Below are positions 20,110 to 30,159 of a stretch of DNA of 43,914 nucleotides, in pieces; position 1 is the first letter of the stretch, and every line of letters starts with the position of its first letter. The notes beneath the pieces are model-generated. The model searched no databases and had not been told where the DNA came from. It saw only the letters and a program-made list of their open reading frames with translations. A program made the position numbers and the translations under genes. Origin of the DNA: Chitinivorax sp. PXF-14 (GTDB lineage Bacteria; Pseudomonadota; Gammaproteobacteria; Burkholderiales; SCOH01); contig NZ_JBFNXJ010000024.1 in the NCBI RefSeq assembly GCF_040812015.1, positions 1-43,914 on the forward strand, read 5' to 3'.

Positions 20110-21284
20110 CGTGTGGCTTCCTTGTTGCGGGTGGACGATGCGGATTGGTCGAACATCTGCGCCCAATCTGACAGATCGCTCGACGAGTCGGCGGTTTCTA
20201 CCGTGCACACGCGGTTGCGGCCATTATGTTTGGCCAGGTACATCCCTTCGTCTGCCGTCCGCAGCAGGCGGCTCAGTTCGTCCCCGGGGCGGTAGCTCGC
20301 GGCGCCGATGCTGACGGTCACGTTCAGCGTATGCAGGCCGGACGACATGGGCTGGCGGGCGACTGCCTCGCGCAGTCGCTCGGCCAGGGCAATGCCGTCG
20401 GCGAGCTGGGTCTCGGGCAGCAGCAGGGCGAACTCTTCGCCACCCAGGCGCCCGACGATGTCGGCATCGCGTATCGCGGCGCGGATCACGTCGGCGATCT
20501 GCCGCAACACCTCGTCGCCGCCCAGGTGCCCGTACTGGTCGTTGATCGGCTTGAAGAAGTCGATGTCCAGCATCAGAAAGGTGAACGGGTGGCGGTAGCG
20601 CCGATGGCGCTCGAGCTCATGCTGGCAGCGCAGCAGGAACTCGCGGCGGTTGAGGAGACCGGTGAGCGAATCCATCATCGCCAGCTGTTCCAGGCGGCGG
20701 CGCAGCACGAAGGTCTTGCGCCGGCCGTAATCGAGTATCAGCGCCAGGTAGCTGACGAAGGCGTAGAGCGACAGCGATTGCCAGGTGAAGTTGATGATCG
20801 CTTCGGCTGGCGCATGCCACCACAGCAGCATGGCGAGCGGGATGAGCACATAGCCCGCCATGGTGATCTGCATGCCGCGGTAGGTCAGCGCGATCACGCC
20901 GGTTAGCATCCACATGTAGAAGTTGGCGTAGCCGGCCATGCCGATCACGTGGCCGTTGGGCAGGTGTTGCAGCAGCACCGTGAGCATGCCCGCGCAATAC
21001 CAGGTGGCGCCGCAGACGATGAGGGACATATGGGGGCGCAGCCGCGTCGAATAGGACAGCAGCAGCACCGCAGCCGGGCCCAGTGCCAGCAACAGCCGCC
21101 ACACCAGGTTCTGGCTGAACAGTTGGGGCGCGAGCTGGTAATCCCAGCCAGCGAACAGCAGCACGAGCAGCAGTGAGGCGGCAATCGCGCCGCGGAACAT
21201 GTCCGAGCGCTGGCGGGCCCGGTCTCTCAGGTAGGCGGCCTCCATCGCGGCATCGAAACGGAGCAGGGGAATCTTGAGGCGCAT
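20106..21284 (-). CDS. Membrane diguanylate cyclase (GGDEF)
   Basis: 392 residues. The N-terminal half holds several transmembrane helices (six hydrophobic segments between about residues 30 and 200), a membrane sensor of no clear family. The C-terminal GGDEF domain contains MMDSLTGLLNRREF, DIDFFKPINDQYGH, the active site GGEEF and, five residues before it, RDAD, an RxxD inhibitory site. It should therefore make cyclic di-GMP with product feedback. The last codon overlaps the old msrA start. No EAL domain is present. The signal sensed cannot be read from the sequence. Confidence 0.9.
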   Translation of the reverse strand: MRLKIPLLRFDAAMEAAYLRDRARQRSDMFRGAIAASLLLVLLFAGWDYQLAPQLFSQNLVWRLLLALGPAAVLLLSYSTRLRPHMSLIVCGATWYCAGMLTVLLQHLPNGHVIGMAGYANFYMWMLTGVIALTYRGMQITMAGYVLIPLAMLLWWHAPAEAIINFTWQSLSLYAFVSYLALILDYGRRKTFVLRRRLEQLAMMDSLTGLLNRREFLLRCQHELERHRRYRHPFTFLMLDIDFFKPINDQYGHLGGDEVLRQIADVIRAAIRDADIVGRLGGEEFALLLPETQLADGIALAERLREAVARQPMSSGLHTLNVTVSIGAASYRPGDELSRLLRTADEGMYLAKHNGRNRVCTVETADSSSDLSDWAQMFDQSASSTRNKEATR

Positions 21285-21441
21285 GATCGAACGTAGTCGT
21301 GTTTTTTCTATTTTATCAGCGCGGGCGCATGACCATGGTTTTCCTGGCGGTCGCGGGCCGGTTACGCTATCCGCGGCAGCAAGGATGAGGCCTTGTCGTT
21401 ACAATGCCAGCTGCCGATAGCCGCCATTTACCGAGTGTTAC

Positions 21442-21663
21442 ATGTCTGATGCCGCCTCCCGCCCCGATTCGCCCTGCGTGGCCCTGTGCTCGACCGCATT
21501 GGGGGACGAGGTATGCGTCGGCTGCCGGCGCACCTTCATCGAGGTGGCCAACTGGGTGGCCATGAGCGAGGCGGAGAAGGACGCCGTCTGGCAGCGCCTG
21601 GAGGCACACTGGGCCGCGCTGGGGCTGCCCCCGCCGTGGCTCGCACGCGGCACCCGCAAATAG
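21442..21663 (+). CDS. DUF1289 family cysteine-rich protein
   Basis: 73 residues with four cysteines in the DUF1289 pattern: SPCVALC (Cys12, Cys16) and EVCVGCRRT (Cys25, Cys28), followed by EVANWVAMSEAEKDAVWQRL. The spacing suggests a metal or iron-sulfur site; the function of the family is not established. It stands alone between divergent and convergent neighbours. Confidence 0.85.
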   Translation: MSDAASRPDSPCVALCSTALGDEVCVGCRRTFIEVANWVAMSEAEKDAVWQRLEAHWAALGLPPPWLARGTRK

Positions 21664-21716
21664 ATCGACCCCGGCGCCAGGCGCCGAGGCCGCATCGGTG
21701 AGGCTGCCGTGTCGCG

Positions 21717-22493
21717 CTAGGGCTCGACGAGGTCGCGGTAGGCGCACCATGTGGCGTGCCCGAGCAAGGGCATGATCACCACCATGCCGATCATCATCGT
21801 GGCAAAGCCGATTAGCGTCAGCGCCACGATCAGCGCCGCCCAGACGATCATCGCCGGCAGGTTGTCGACTACCGTACGGAGGCTCGCCATCATCGCGCTG
21901 ATCATGTCCACGTCGCGGTCCACCACCATCGGCATGCCGACCGCCGTGAAGGCGAACACGCAGCTGGCCAGGATGAAGCCGCAGAACATCCAGGCGGCCA
22001 GCACACCGTTGTATTGCCCGGACAGGAACATCTGGCGCACGAAGCCTTCGACCGAGGTCATTTCGCCGCCATAGAGCAGTGCCAGCAGAATCGCCGACAG
22101 GCGTTCCCACAGGATGGCGACGATGGCCAGCATGACGCCGAACTGCCCCAGCGTGCCCGCGCTGGCCTTGAGCCCGGCGATCGAGTCGAGGAAGGTTGGC
22201 TTGCGGCCGGCTTCGCGCTGCCGCGTGAGCTCATAGATGCCGGCGGCGACCAGCGGTGCGACCAGCATGAAGCCCGAGACGGCGGCCGTGACCAGATAGG
22301 GGCGCGGGGCGGCGATCGCCACGATCAGCAGGCCGGCGATGGCGACGATCACACCGTAGACAAGGCTCGGCCCCGGATGGGCCATGAAGTCCTGCCAGCC
22401 GTGCCTGAGCCATTGCACGGGTTTGCTCGCGCCGACATGCGTGATCCTGGGCAGGGAAAAGTGCTGATCCAGGCCGGGTAGATGCGTTGCCAT
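21717..22493 (-). CDS. DUF2189 integral membrane protein
   Basis: 258 residues. After an N-terminal part with ITHVGASKPVQWLRHGWQDFMAHPGPSLVYG come six hydrophobic helices to the C-terminus (MIGMVVIMPLLGHATWCAYRDLVEP). This is the DUF2189 plan, sometimes mislabelled cytochrome c oxidase subunit I-like; haem or copper ligands of oxidases are not evident. ATG 22493 has AAGGAG upstream. Function unknown. The gene is divergent from dusC. Confidence 0.8.
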   Translation of the reverse strand: MATHLPGLDQHFSLPRITHVGASKPVQWLRHGWQDFMAHPGPSLVYGVIVAIAGLLIVAIAAPRPYLVTAAVSGFMLVAPLVAAGIYELTRQREAGRKPTFLDSIAGLKASAGTLGQFGVMLAIVAILWERLSAILLALLYGGEMTSVEGFVRQMFLSGQYNGVLAAWMFCGFILASCVFAFTAVGMPMVVDRDVDMISAMMASLRTVVDNLPAMIVWAALIVALTLIGFATMMIGMVVIMPLLGHATWCAYRDLVEP

Positions 22494-22569
22494 GTGTGGT
22501 CTCCTTCTGCGATGGAGGGGCTGCTACCTGTCTTCAGAATAGGCCAGCGGGCCTGCTCGTCAAGCAAAA

Positions 22570-22603
22570 AGCCTTTATCTATCAAAAGGCTAGTAGGTAT
22601 AAT
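22570..22603 (+). promoter_or_regulatory. dusC promoter region with inverted repeat
   Basis: A consensus TATAAT (22598-22603) lies 26 bases before the dusC start codon. AGCCTTT (22570-22576) and AAAGGCT (22585-22591) form an inverted repeat in the -35/spacer region, and no good -35 is visible. This suggests an activated or repressed promoter. Confidence 0.45.
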
Positions 22604-22629
22604 GCGCGACTTTTGCGAGGGAGAGACGT

Positions 22630-23604
22630 GTGCGGATAGCCTTGGCGCCGATGGAAGGCCTGGTCGACGACATCATGCGCGACACCCTGACGCGTGTCGG
22701 CGGGGTCGATTGGTGCGTGACCGAGTTCATTCGCGTCACCGATACGCTATTGCCGCCGCGCAGCTACCACCGCGTTTCGCCGGAGCTCTACAACGGCGCG
22801 CGCACGCGGGCCGGTACGCCGGTGCGCGTGCAACTGCTCGGCTCCGATGCCGCCTGCCTGGCCGAGAATGCCGCGCGCGCGGCCCAGCTTGGCGCGCCTG
22901 TCATCGATCTGAACTTTGGCTGCCCGGCCAAGTGCGTCAACCGCCATCGCGGCGGCGCCGTCCTGCTCAAGGAGCCCGAGCTGCTGCACGAGATCGTCGC
23001 CACCGTGCGCCGAGCCGTACCCGCACAGATCCCCGTCACCGCCAAGATGCGCCTGGGCTACGAGGACAAATCCCTCGCACTCGATTGCGCGCAGGCGCTC
23101 GAGGCCGGCGGGGCGGCCGAGATCGTGGTGCATGCCCGCACCAAGGTCGAGGGTTACAAGCCGCCCGCGCATTGGCACTGGATTGCGCTGATCAAAGAGG
23201 CCGTCCGCTGCAATGTCGTTGCCAACGGCGAGATATGGACGGTCGACGACTACCTGCAATGCCGCACCGAGAGCGGCTGCGACGACATCATGCTGGGGCG
23301 CGGCCTGGTGGCCAGGCCCGACCTCGCGCTGCAAATCCGCGCGAGGCTCGCCGGCCAAGCCCCTGTGCCGCTGGGCTGGCAGGGCCTGCAGCGCCATGTC
23401 GCCGATTTCTTCGCACAGGTGGTCGCCAAGGTCGAGCCGGAGCATGCGCCGGGCCGCCTCAAGCAGTGGGTGGGGCTGCTGACGCGCGGCTACCCCGAGG
23501 CCGCCACCTTCTTTGCCCAGCTCCGCGCGCTCAAGTCGATCGATGCCATCTCGGCGCTGCTGACTGAATCGCTGCCGCTGTCCGAGGCCCTGCTGCCTGC
23601 CTAG
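22630..23604 (+). CDS. dusC: tRNA-dihydrouridine(16) synthase
   Basis: FMN enzyme that reduces U16 of tRNA to dihydrouridine. 324 residues with start [17 protein letters not shown], catalytic Cys98 in [42 protein letters not shown] (the DusC-specific longer motif), ANGEIW and [12 protein letters not shown]. The Cys position equals that of E. coli DusC. GTG 22630 is preceded by GAGGGAGAG. A second Dus enzyme, DusA, is encoded at 32398-33387. Confidence 0.93.
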   Translation: MRIALAPMEGLVDDIMRDTLTRVGGVDWCVTEFIRVTDTLLPPRSYHRVSPELYNGARTRAGTPVRVQLLGSDAACLAENAARAAQLGAPVIDLNFGCPAKCVNRHRGGAVLLKEPELLHEIVATVRRAVPAQIPVTAKMRLGYEDKSLALDCAQALEAGGAAEIVVHARTKVEGYKPPAHWHWIALIKEAVRCNVVANGEIWTVDDYLQCRTESGCDDIMLGRGLVARPDLALQIRARLAGQAPVPLGWQGLQRHVADFFAQVVAKVEPEHAPGRLKQWVGLLTRGYPEAATFFAQLRALKSIDAISALLTESLPLSEALLPA

Positions 23605-23834
23605 GCGCAAGCCCCAGCGGGCCTGGCGGCGCCGTTGCCGGCGGGTTCCTGATTTCGGTACGCTATGGGGCCATGGGCACCCGCCCGAGCCTGCAAGAGT
23701 TGAGCAGGGCGCGCAGGCGGGGCGTATCGGCCGGATAGCCCTGGCCGTTACGGGAAACCGATGCAGGATGCTTTGCATGCAGCAGGTTTCTCGAGGTGCC
23801 CTATAAAAAACGTATGCATGCCAGGTGATCCCCT

Positions 23835-26800
23835 TTGCCCTTTCTGATCTTCATGTCGATTGTCGCCGGCTATGCCGTCTCGGGCCTGCTCGGGCTCGAA
23901 TTGGCGATTCCACCAGGTTATGCGACGGCAATCTTCCCGCCTGCTGGGCTCTCGCTGGCCGCGTTGTTGCTGGCGGGGCGGCGTTACACCCCCGCAGTCT
24001 GGCTCGGCTCGTTCCTGATGAACCTGTGGGTCGGCTACCGCAGCGCCGGCGCCCTGTCGGCGACGGCGATCGGCGTCGCCGCGATGATCGCGCTCGGCTC
24101 GGCCATGCAGGCGCTGTTCGCATCGACGCTGGTGCGGCGCTTCGTCGGCTTCCCCGCCACGCTCAGCAGTGCCGGCCCGATCGCGCTGTTCCTCCTGCAT
24201 GGCGGCATCATCGGCTGTCTCGTGGGTGCGTCCGTTGGCGTGACGACGCTGTACAGCGTGGGCTTCGTCACCGGCGCGGATGCTCCCTATTCATGGTGGA
24301 CCTGGTGGGTGGGCGATACCATCGGCGTGATGCTGATCACGCCGCTGATCTTCGCCGCCTGGGGGCAGCCCAAGGGGCTGTGGCGCTCGCGCCGGCTGTC
24401 GCTGTTCGTGCCGACGGTGCTGGGCTTCGTGCTGGTCGTGGCGCTATTCTTCAAGATCAGCGAAGTCGAGCAGCGCAATATCGCCGAGCGCTTCAACCAG
24501 CAGGCGCGTTCGTTCAATGTCAGGTTCCAGCACGAGCTTGATGCGACGGTCGAGGTGCTGCGCGCCACCGGCCAGTTCTTCGACGGCTCGGACTCGGTCA
24601 CCGTCGACGAGTTCAGCCGCTTCGTGCTGCCCTCGATCGCGCGCCACCCGACGATCAAGGCGGTATCGTGGCTGGAGCGTGTGACGCCGGACAGCATGCC
24701 GGGCTATCTGCCCCGGCTGCAGCAACTGGCCGGGCGCCCGCTGCAGGTGTGGGAGAAAGGGGCGGATGGCAAGCCTGCCGCGGTGGCCCCGCGCGCCTAT
24801 TACACCCCGGTCACCTATATCGAGCCCAGGCAGGGCAACGCGGCTGCGCTGGGCTTCGACGTTCACTCCGAGCCGGTGCGCCGTACCGCCATGGAAGCTG
24901 CGATGCGGCTGCGGGAGCCGTTCGCCACCGGGCGCATCCAGCTGGTGCAAGGGGAGCAACGGCACACCTCTGTGCTGGTGTTCCTGCCGGTCGGGGCCGC
25001 GTCGCAAGGGGGCGCCAACCCACCGGCCGGTGTGCTGAGCCTCGTGCTCGATATCGGGCATATCGCCACGGCCACCCAGCTCGATGAGGACCGCCGCATG
25101 CTCTATCTGCAGCTGACCGGCAACCCCGCGCTGCCCCCGTTGTATCGCTCGGAGACGGCGCGTGGCGTCTCCACGTTGAAGTTCGCCTCCACCATCTCGT
25201 TTGCCGGGCGGCAATGGCAGCTGTTGATCGAGCCGACCCAGGACTTCATGCGTGAGAGCCGCAGCTGGCAGGCCTGGTACGGGCTGGCGGGCGGCCTGAT
25301 CCTGGTCAGCCTGCTCAACGCCTTCATGCTACTGATGACGGGACAGAAGGCGCGCGTCGAAGCCGACGTAGCCGAGCGCACGCGCGAGCTGGGGGCGATG
25401 ACGAGCAATGCCGAGCATGCCAACCAGCTGCTGGAGGCGATCAACCGTGCCCAGTCAGCCTATATTTCGAGGCTGCAGCCGCAACCGCTGTTCGATGGGC
25501 TGCTGCGCGACCTGCTCACCATCACCGGCAGCGAATTCGGCGTCATCCTCGAACAGGAGCCCGATCAGGGGCGGCCATCGGCTGTCACGCTGCGCGCCAT
25601 CTGCCATACGGGGTGGGACGACGGCACCTGCGCCGACCGCTTGCGGCAGTTCTCCGGCGATGCGGCCACGCGCGAGCTCGACCGCCTGTTCTGTGGCGCG
25701 CTGGCCGGCGGCAGCGTCGTGTTCGCCTGCGACGCGACCGGGGGCGCCGCTGCGCTGCCGACCTTGAACCATCGCGTGGGCATCCCGCTGATCCATGCCG
25801 GCCAGATCGTCGGCGTCATCGGCCTGGCCAACCGGCCGCAGGGTTACGGGCTCGAACTGGTGGACTGGCTGCGCCCCCTGCTCGCGACCTGCGCCAGCCT
25901 GGCGGAAGGCTTCCGCGAGGCGCAACGGCGCCAGGCCTCGGAGCAGGCGCGCGAGGACAGCGAGCTGCGCCTGCGCACCATTCTCGACAATGCGCTCGAC
26001 GCGCTGCTGACCACCGACGAGGCGGGCCGTGTCGAATCGGCCAATCCCGCCGCCGTCGCCCTGTTTGGCGTGCCCGATCTGACCGGACGCGCGCTCGAAT
26101 CGCTGCTGCCGGGCTTCGACGAACTGGTGGCGGCAGCCACCAGCGGCGAGCGGCGCGCGCATTCGCTCACGGCCAATGGCGGGCCACGCGGCCCGGTGCC
26201 GGTCGAGGCGCTGGTCAATCCGGTGGCGCTGCCGCAACGCATGCTGTGCGTGGTGCTGCTGCATGATCTGAGCGAGCGCCTGAAGATCGAACAGATGAAG
26301 GCCGAATTCATCGCCAACATGAACCACGAGCTGCGCACGCCGCTGACGGCGATACGTGGCGGCCTGTCGCTGTTGCGCGGCATGTTCGGCCAGCAGCTGC
26401 CCGATGCAGCCAAACCGCTGCTCGACGTCGCCGACCACAACAGCCAGCGGCTGCTGTCGCTGGTCAATGACATACTCGACATCGAGAAGATCGAGGCCGG
26501 CAAGCTGCCGCTGAAGTTGGAGCCAACCGATCTGGCCGAGCAGGTGCAGCAGGCCATGGTACTCAATCTGCACTACGCGGAGCCGCTGCAGGTGGTGCTG
26601 CGACTGGGCGAGATCACTGCGCCGGCGCAGGCATTGGCCGACACGGAGCGCCTGCAGCAGGTGCTCGCCAACCTGATCTCGAATGCCGTCAAGTTTTCCG
26701 CGCCGGAAGCATCTGTCGAGCTGGCGCTGCACGCACACGGCGGCTTCTGGCGGATCAGCGTGGTCGATCATGGCGAGGGCATCCCCACCGAGCAGCAGGA

Positions 26801-26990
26801 CAAGCTGTTCCAGAAGTTCTTCCAGGTCGATGGATCATCGACCCGGCGCCGGGGCGGTACTGGCCTGGGGCTCGCAATCTCGCGCGCGCTGGTCGAGGCA
26901 ATGGGCGGCCGCATCGGCTTTCACTCCCAGTCTGGGCAAGGAACGGTGTTCCACGTCGACCTGCCAGCTCAAGCGGGGGCGGCCACCTGA
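23835..26990 (+). CDS. Membrane histidine kinase with MASE1, CHASE, GAF and PAS input domains
   Basis: 1051 residues. Order: MASE1-type membrane sensor (about 1-220, eight hydrophobic helices), a periplasmic CHASE domain (about 210-470, with a second membrane helix at about 478-502), coiled coil, GAF-like domain (about 535-690), PAS (about 713-815, NALDALLTTDEAGRVESANPAAVALFG), HisKA with phosphorylated His831 in MNHELRTPL, and HATPase (NLISNAVKFS, DHGEGIP, GGTGLGLAIS). It lacks its own receiver. Start TTG 23835 follows AGGTGA; ATG 23853 is an alternative. A single-domain response regulator gene begins 99 bases downstream and is its likely partner. The ligand is unknown. Confidence 0.9.
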   Translation: MPFLIFMSIVAGYAVSGLLGLELAIPPGYATAIFPPAGLSLAALLLAGRRYTPAVWLGSFLMNLWVGYRSAGALSATAIGVAAMIALGSAMQALFASTLVRRFVGFPATLSSAGPIALFLLHGGIIGCLVGASVGVTTLYSVGFVTGADAPYSWWTWWVGDTIGVMLITPLIFAAWGQPKGLWRSRRLSLFVPTVLGFVLVVALFFKISEVEQRNIAERFNQQARSFNVRFQHELDATVEVLRATGQFFDGSDSVTVDEFSRFVLPSIARHPTIKAVSWLERVTPDSMPGYLPRLQQLAGRPLQVWEKGADGKPAAVAPRAYYTPVTYIEPRQGNAAALGFDVHSEPVRRTAMEAAMRLREPFATGRIQLVQGEQRHTSVLVFLPVGAASQGGANPPAGVLSLVLDIGHIATATQLDEDRRMLYLQLTGNPALPPLYRSETARGVSTLKFASTISFAGRQWQLLIEPTQDFMRESRSWQAWYGLAGGLILVSLLNAFMLLMTGQKARVEADVAERTRELGAMTSNAEHANQLLEAINRAQSAYISRLQPQPLFDGLLRDLLTITGSEFGVILEQEPDQGRPSAVTLRAICHTGWDDGTCADRLRQFSGDAATRELDRLFCGALAGGSVVFACDATGGAAALPTLNHRVGIPLIHAGQIVGVIGLANRPQGYGLELVDWLRPLLATCASLAEGFREAQRRQASEQAREDSELRLRTILDNALDALLTTDEAGRVESANPAAVALFGVPDLTGRALESLLPGFDELVAAATSGERRAHSLTANGGPRGPVPVEALVNPVALPQRMLCVVLLHDLSERLKIEQMKAEFIANMNHELRTPLTAIRGGLSLLRGMFGQQLPDAAKPLLDVADHNSQRLLSLVNDILDIEKIEAGKLPLKLEPTDLAEQVQQAMVLNLHYAEPLQVVLRLGEITAPAQALADTERLQQVLANLISNAVKFSAPEASVELALHAHGGFWRISVVDHGEGIPTEQQDKLFQKFFQVDGSSTRRRGGTGLGLAISRALVEAMGGRIGFHSQSGQGTVFHVDLPAQAGAAT

Positions 26991-27089
26991 GCGGCGGGCG
27001 ATCTGCCCGGCAGGCGCCATCATCCCTGCCAGGGCGAGCCTGCGTCGGCTTCTGCCTGTAGAATGGTGGGACCGATGGGGGAGTCAGGC

Positions 27090-27479
27090 ATGGACGTGGC
27101 GCTAGAGCGCATCCTGTACGTTGAAGACGATCCGGGCATCCGCCTGGTGGGCAAAATGGCGCTGGAAATGGTAGGGGGCCTGCTGGTGCGCGATTGCGCC
27201 TCGGGCCTGGAGGCGCTCGCCGTCACCGGGTTTGCACCGCAGCTGTTGCTGCTCGACGTGATGATGCCGGGCATCGATGGCGTGGTGACCCTGCAGCGCC
27301 TGTGGCAGCAGCCCGAAACAGCGGGCGTGCCGGCCATCTTCATGACCGCCAAGGTCCAGCCCGACGAGATCGCCCAGCTGCGCGCCGCAGGCGCGGTCGA
27401 CGTGATCGCCAAGCCGTTTGAGCCGATGACGCTGGCCACCCAACTGCGCGCGATCTGGGCGAGCCTGCCGCAGCAATAG
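27090..27479 (+). CDS. Single-domain response regulator (CheY-like)
   Basis: 129 residues, receiver domain only. Acidic pair in LYVEDDPGIR, phosphoacceptor Asp56 in LLLLDVMMPGIDG, Thr in FMTAK and conserved Lys in IAKPFEP. No output domain. ATG 27090 is chosen because GGGGGAG lies seven bases before it; the earlier ATG at 27063 reads through this site. It follows the large histidine kinase in the same direction and probably receives its phosphate. Confidence 0.9.
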   Translation: MDVALERILYVEDDPGIRLVGKMALEMVGGLLVRDCASGLEALAVTGFAPQLLLLDVMMPGIDGVVTLQRLWQQPETAGVPAIFMTAKVQPDEIAQLRAAGAVDVIAKPFEPMTLATQLRAIWASLPQQ

Positions 27480-27616
27480 GCCGCTTGCCGGGGCCGCGCC
27501 AGATGGCGTTGCCGCGATGTCGCATCTGTGGCGATTGAGCCGCTTCAGCACGAGTCAGCCGCTCGCGCCGGCTCGTATCGACGGCGACAGGCGGCGCAGA
27601 ACGGAACAGGAAAAAC

Positions 27617-27643
27617 AAAACGGGGCGATCAACGCCCCGTTTT
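27617..27643. terminator. Bidirectional terminator
   Basis: AAAACGGGGCG / CGCCCCGTTTT with loop ATCAA. It lies between the response regulator and the convergent decarboxylase gene and has A/T runs on both sides. Confidence 0.9.
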
Positions 27644-27669
27644 GCTTGGCTGACGGAAACCGCCCCCGA

Positions 27670-29916
27670 TCAGCTTTTCGCCACGCAGTCGACGAAATAC
27701 TCGATACGGCTGTCGACTTCCTCCTCGACCAGGCCGTGAATATCGGTCTTCAGCCCAGGGAAGCGCTCGTTGAACTCGCGTGCAAACTTCAGGTATTGCA
27801 CGATAGTCTTGTTGAAGCGCTCGCCCGGAATCAGCAGCGGGATGCCCGGCGGATACGGCGTCAGCAGGATGGCGGTGACGCGGCCTTCCAGGTCGTCGAT
27901 GCGCACTCGCTCGATCTCGCGGTGTGCCATCTTGGCGTAGGCATCGGTTGGCTTCATCGCCGGTACCATGCTCGAGGTGTACATCTCGGTCGTCAGGCGG
28001 GCGATATCGTGCGTCTTGTAGACATCGTGGATCTGCTGGCAGAGGTCGCGCAAGCCGATGCGCTCGTAACGCGGATGCGCCGCGACGAACTCGGGCAGCA
28101 CGCGCCACAGCGGCTGGTTCTTGTCGTAGTCATCCTTGAACTGCTGCAGCGCGGTAACCAGCGTGTTCCAGCGGCCCTTGGTGATGCCGATGGTGAACAT
28201 GATGAAGAAGGAGTAGAGCCCCGTCTTCTCGACGATCACGCCGTGCTCGGCCAGGTACTTGGTGACGATACCGGCCGGGATGCCGGTATCGTCGAAGTCG
28301 CCGTCGACATCGAGCCCCGGGGTGATGATCGTGGCCTTGATCGGGTCGAGCAGGTTGAAGCCCTCGGCCAGGTTGCCGAAGCCGTGCCAGCGCTCGTTGG
28401 CCTTGAGCATCCAGTCCTCGCGGTCGCCCATGCCTTCGTCGGCCAGCGCGTCCGGGCCCCAGACCTTGAACCACCAGCTGTCGCCGTATTCCTCGTCGAC
28501 CTTGCGCATGGCGCGGCGGAAATCGAGCGATTCGAAGATCGATTCCTCGACCAGCGCGGTCCCGCCCGGCGGCTCCATCATCGCGGCGGCGATGTCACAC
28601 GAGGCGATGATCGCGTACTGCGGGCTGGTGGAGGTGTGCATCAGGTAGGCTTCGTTGAAACGGCTGCGGTCGAGCATGCGGGTCTGCGACTCCTGCACCA
28701 GGATCTGCGAGGCCTGCGAGAGGCCGGCCAGCATCTTGTGCGTGGATTGCGTCGAGAATACCAGCGGGTCTTTCGAGCGCGGACGGTCGCGGCCGATCGC
28801 GTGCATGTTCTTGTAGAAGTCGTGGAAGGTCGCGTGCGGCAGCCAGGCTTCGTCGAAGTGCAGCGTGTCGATCGTGTCGCCCAGCGTGTCCTTGATCATC
28901 TCGACGTTGTAGAGCACGCCGTCGTAGGTGCTCTGCGTGATCGTCAGGATGCGGGGCTTGCTCTTCACGTCCTTGGCGAACGGGTTGGCCTCGATCTTCT
29001 TGCGGATGTTCTCGGGCTCGAATTCCGCTTTCGGGATCGGGCCGATGATGCCGTAATGGTTGCGCGTCGGCATCAGGAATACCGGGATCGCGCCGCACAT
29101 GATGATCGAGTGCAGGATCGACTTGTGGCAGTTGCGGTCGACGACCACGATGTCGCCCGGCGCCACGGTGGCGTGCCAGACCATCTTGTTCGAGGTCGAG
29201 GTGCCGTTGGTGACGAAGAAGCAGTGGTCTGAGTTGAAGATGCGCGCGGCATTGCGCTCGGAGGCGGCGACCGGGCCGGTGTGGTCGAGCAGCTGGCCGA
29301 GTTCTTCGACCGCGTTGCAGACGTCGCTGCGCAGCATGTTCTCGCCGAAGAACTGGTGGAACATCTGGCCCACCGGGCTCTTCAGGAAGGCGACGCCGCC
29401 CGAGTGGCCGGGGCAGTGCCAGGAATACGAGCCATCCTGCGCATAGTGCAGCAGCGCGCGGAAGAACGGCGGGGCGAGCGAGTCGAGATAGGTCTTGGCT
29501 TCGCGGATGATGTAGCGTGCGACGAACTCGGGCGTGTCCTCGAACATGTGAATGAAGCCGTGCAGCTCCTTCAGGATGTCGTTCGGGATGTGGCGCGAGG
29601 TGCGCGTCTCGCCGTAGATGAACAGCGGGATGTCTGGATTGCGCCAGCGGATTTCCTCGACGAAGGAACGCAGCTGCTTCACGGCCGCTTCGGCGGCTTC
29701 TTCCGAATGGAACTCCTCGTCGTCGATCGACAGGATGAAGCCCGAGGCGCGGCTCTGTTGCTGGGCGAAGCTCGAGAGGTCGCCATAGCTGGTGACGCCG
29801 AGCACTTCCATGCCCTCGTCCTCGATAGCTTGCGCGAGTGCGCGGATGCCGAGGCCGCTGGCGTTTTCCGAGCGGAAATCCTCGTCGATGATCACAACCG
29901 GAAAGCGGAATTTCAT
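27670..29916 (-). CDS. PLP-dependent Orn/Lys/Arg decarboxylase, class I
   Basis: 748 residues, the size of the large bacterial arginine, lysine and ornithine decarboxylases. N-terminal receiver-like wing domain (VVIIDEDFRSENASGLGIRALAQAIE), PLP core with CPGHSGGVAFLKSPVG, FVTNGTSTSNK, HFDEAW (PLP ring-binding Asp) and the Schiff-base Lys394 in STQSTHKMLAGLSQAS, then the C-terminal TPYPPGIPLLIPGE. Length and Lys position are closest to AdiA-type arginine decarboxylase (Lys386, 755 residues), but arginine against lysine specificity cannot be settled by eye. Such enzymes consume protons in acid resistance or make polyamines. No antiporter gene is adjacent. AAGGAA precedes ATG 29916. Confidence 0.9.
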   Translation of the reverse strand: MKFRFPVVIIDEDFRSENASGLGIRALAQAIEDEGMEVLGVTSYGDLSSFAQQQSRASGFILSIDDEEFHSEEAAEAAVKQLRSFVEEIRWRNPDIPLFIYGETRTSRHIPNDILKELHGFIHMFEDTPEFVARYIIREAKTYLDSLAPPFFRALLHYAQDGSYSWHCPGHSGGVAFLKSPVGQMFHQFFGENMLRSDVCNAVEELGQLLDHTGPVAASERNAARIFNSDHCFFVTNGTSTSNKMVWHATVAPGDIVVVDRNCHKSILHSIIMCGAIPVFLMPTRNHYGIIGPIPKAEFEPENIRKKIEANPFAKDVKSKPRILTITQSTYDGVLYNVEMIKDTLGDTIDTLHFDEAWLPHATFHDFYKNMHAIGRDRPRSKDPLVFSTQSTHKMLAGLSQASQILVQESQTRMLDRSRFNEAYLMHTSTSPQYAIIASCDIAAAMMEPPGGTALVEESIFESLDFRRAMRKVDEEYGDSWWFKVWGPDALADEGMGDREDWMLKANERWHGFGNLAEGFNLLDPIKATIITPGLDVDGDFDDTGIPAGIVTKYLAEHGVIVEKTGLYSFFIMFTIGITKGRWNTLVTALQQFKDDYDKNQPLWRVLPEFVAAHPRYERIGLRDLCQQIHDVYKTHDIARLTTEMYTSSMVPAMKPTDAYAKMAHREIERVRIDDLEGRVTAILLTPYPPGIPLLIPGERFNKTIVQYLKFAREFNERFPGLKTDIHGLVEEEVDSRIEYFVDCVAKS

Positions 29917-30159
29917 GGGGCGTTCCTTCTATGCTGGCCCGTGGAAAGGCGCGGATTGTCGCATAGTTTGTGTTGCATCAGGAAAAATGTTTGATGACGA
30001 TTTAGTGCGATGATTGGTAAGGGAAATTTCCCTGTTTTACGGTGCAGAAAAATGCATCGGGTGCGGGGGGGAACAGGCATTTTGGCATGGGTGGGTACAG
30101 CTAGCCGGCAGCCAGCCCGTGATGGTGTCCGCCAGCTGGGCGCGCGGCAATGCCGCCGC

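Noticed and set aside
22482-23567. 361-codon frame overlapping dusC
   Set aside because: Arg/Ala/Gly-rich alternative frame of dusC, which carries all family motifs.
27517-29232. 571-codon open frame opposite the decarboxylase gene
   Set aside because: Antisense shadow of a well-supported decarboxylase; its composition (Val/Arg/His/Ala/Asp-rich) is typical of GC-rich reverse frames.
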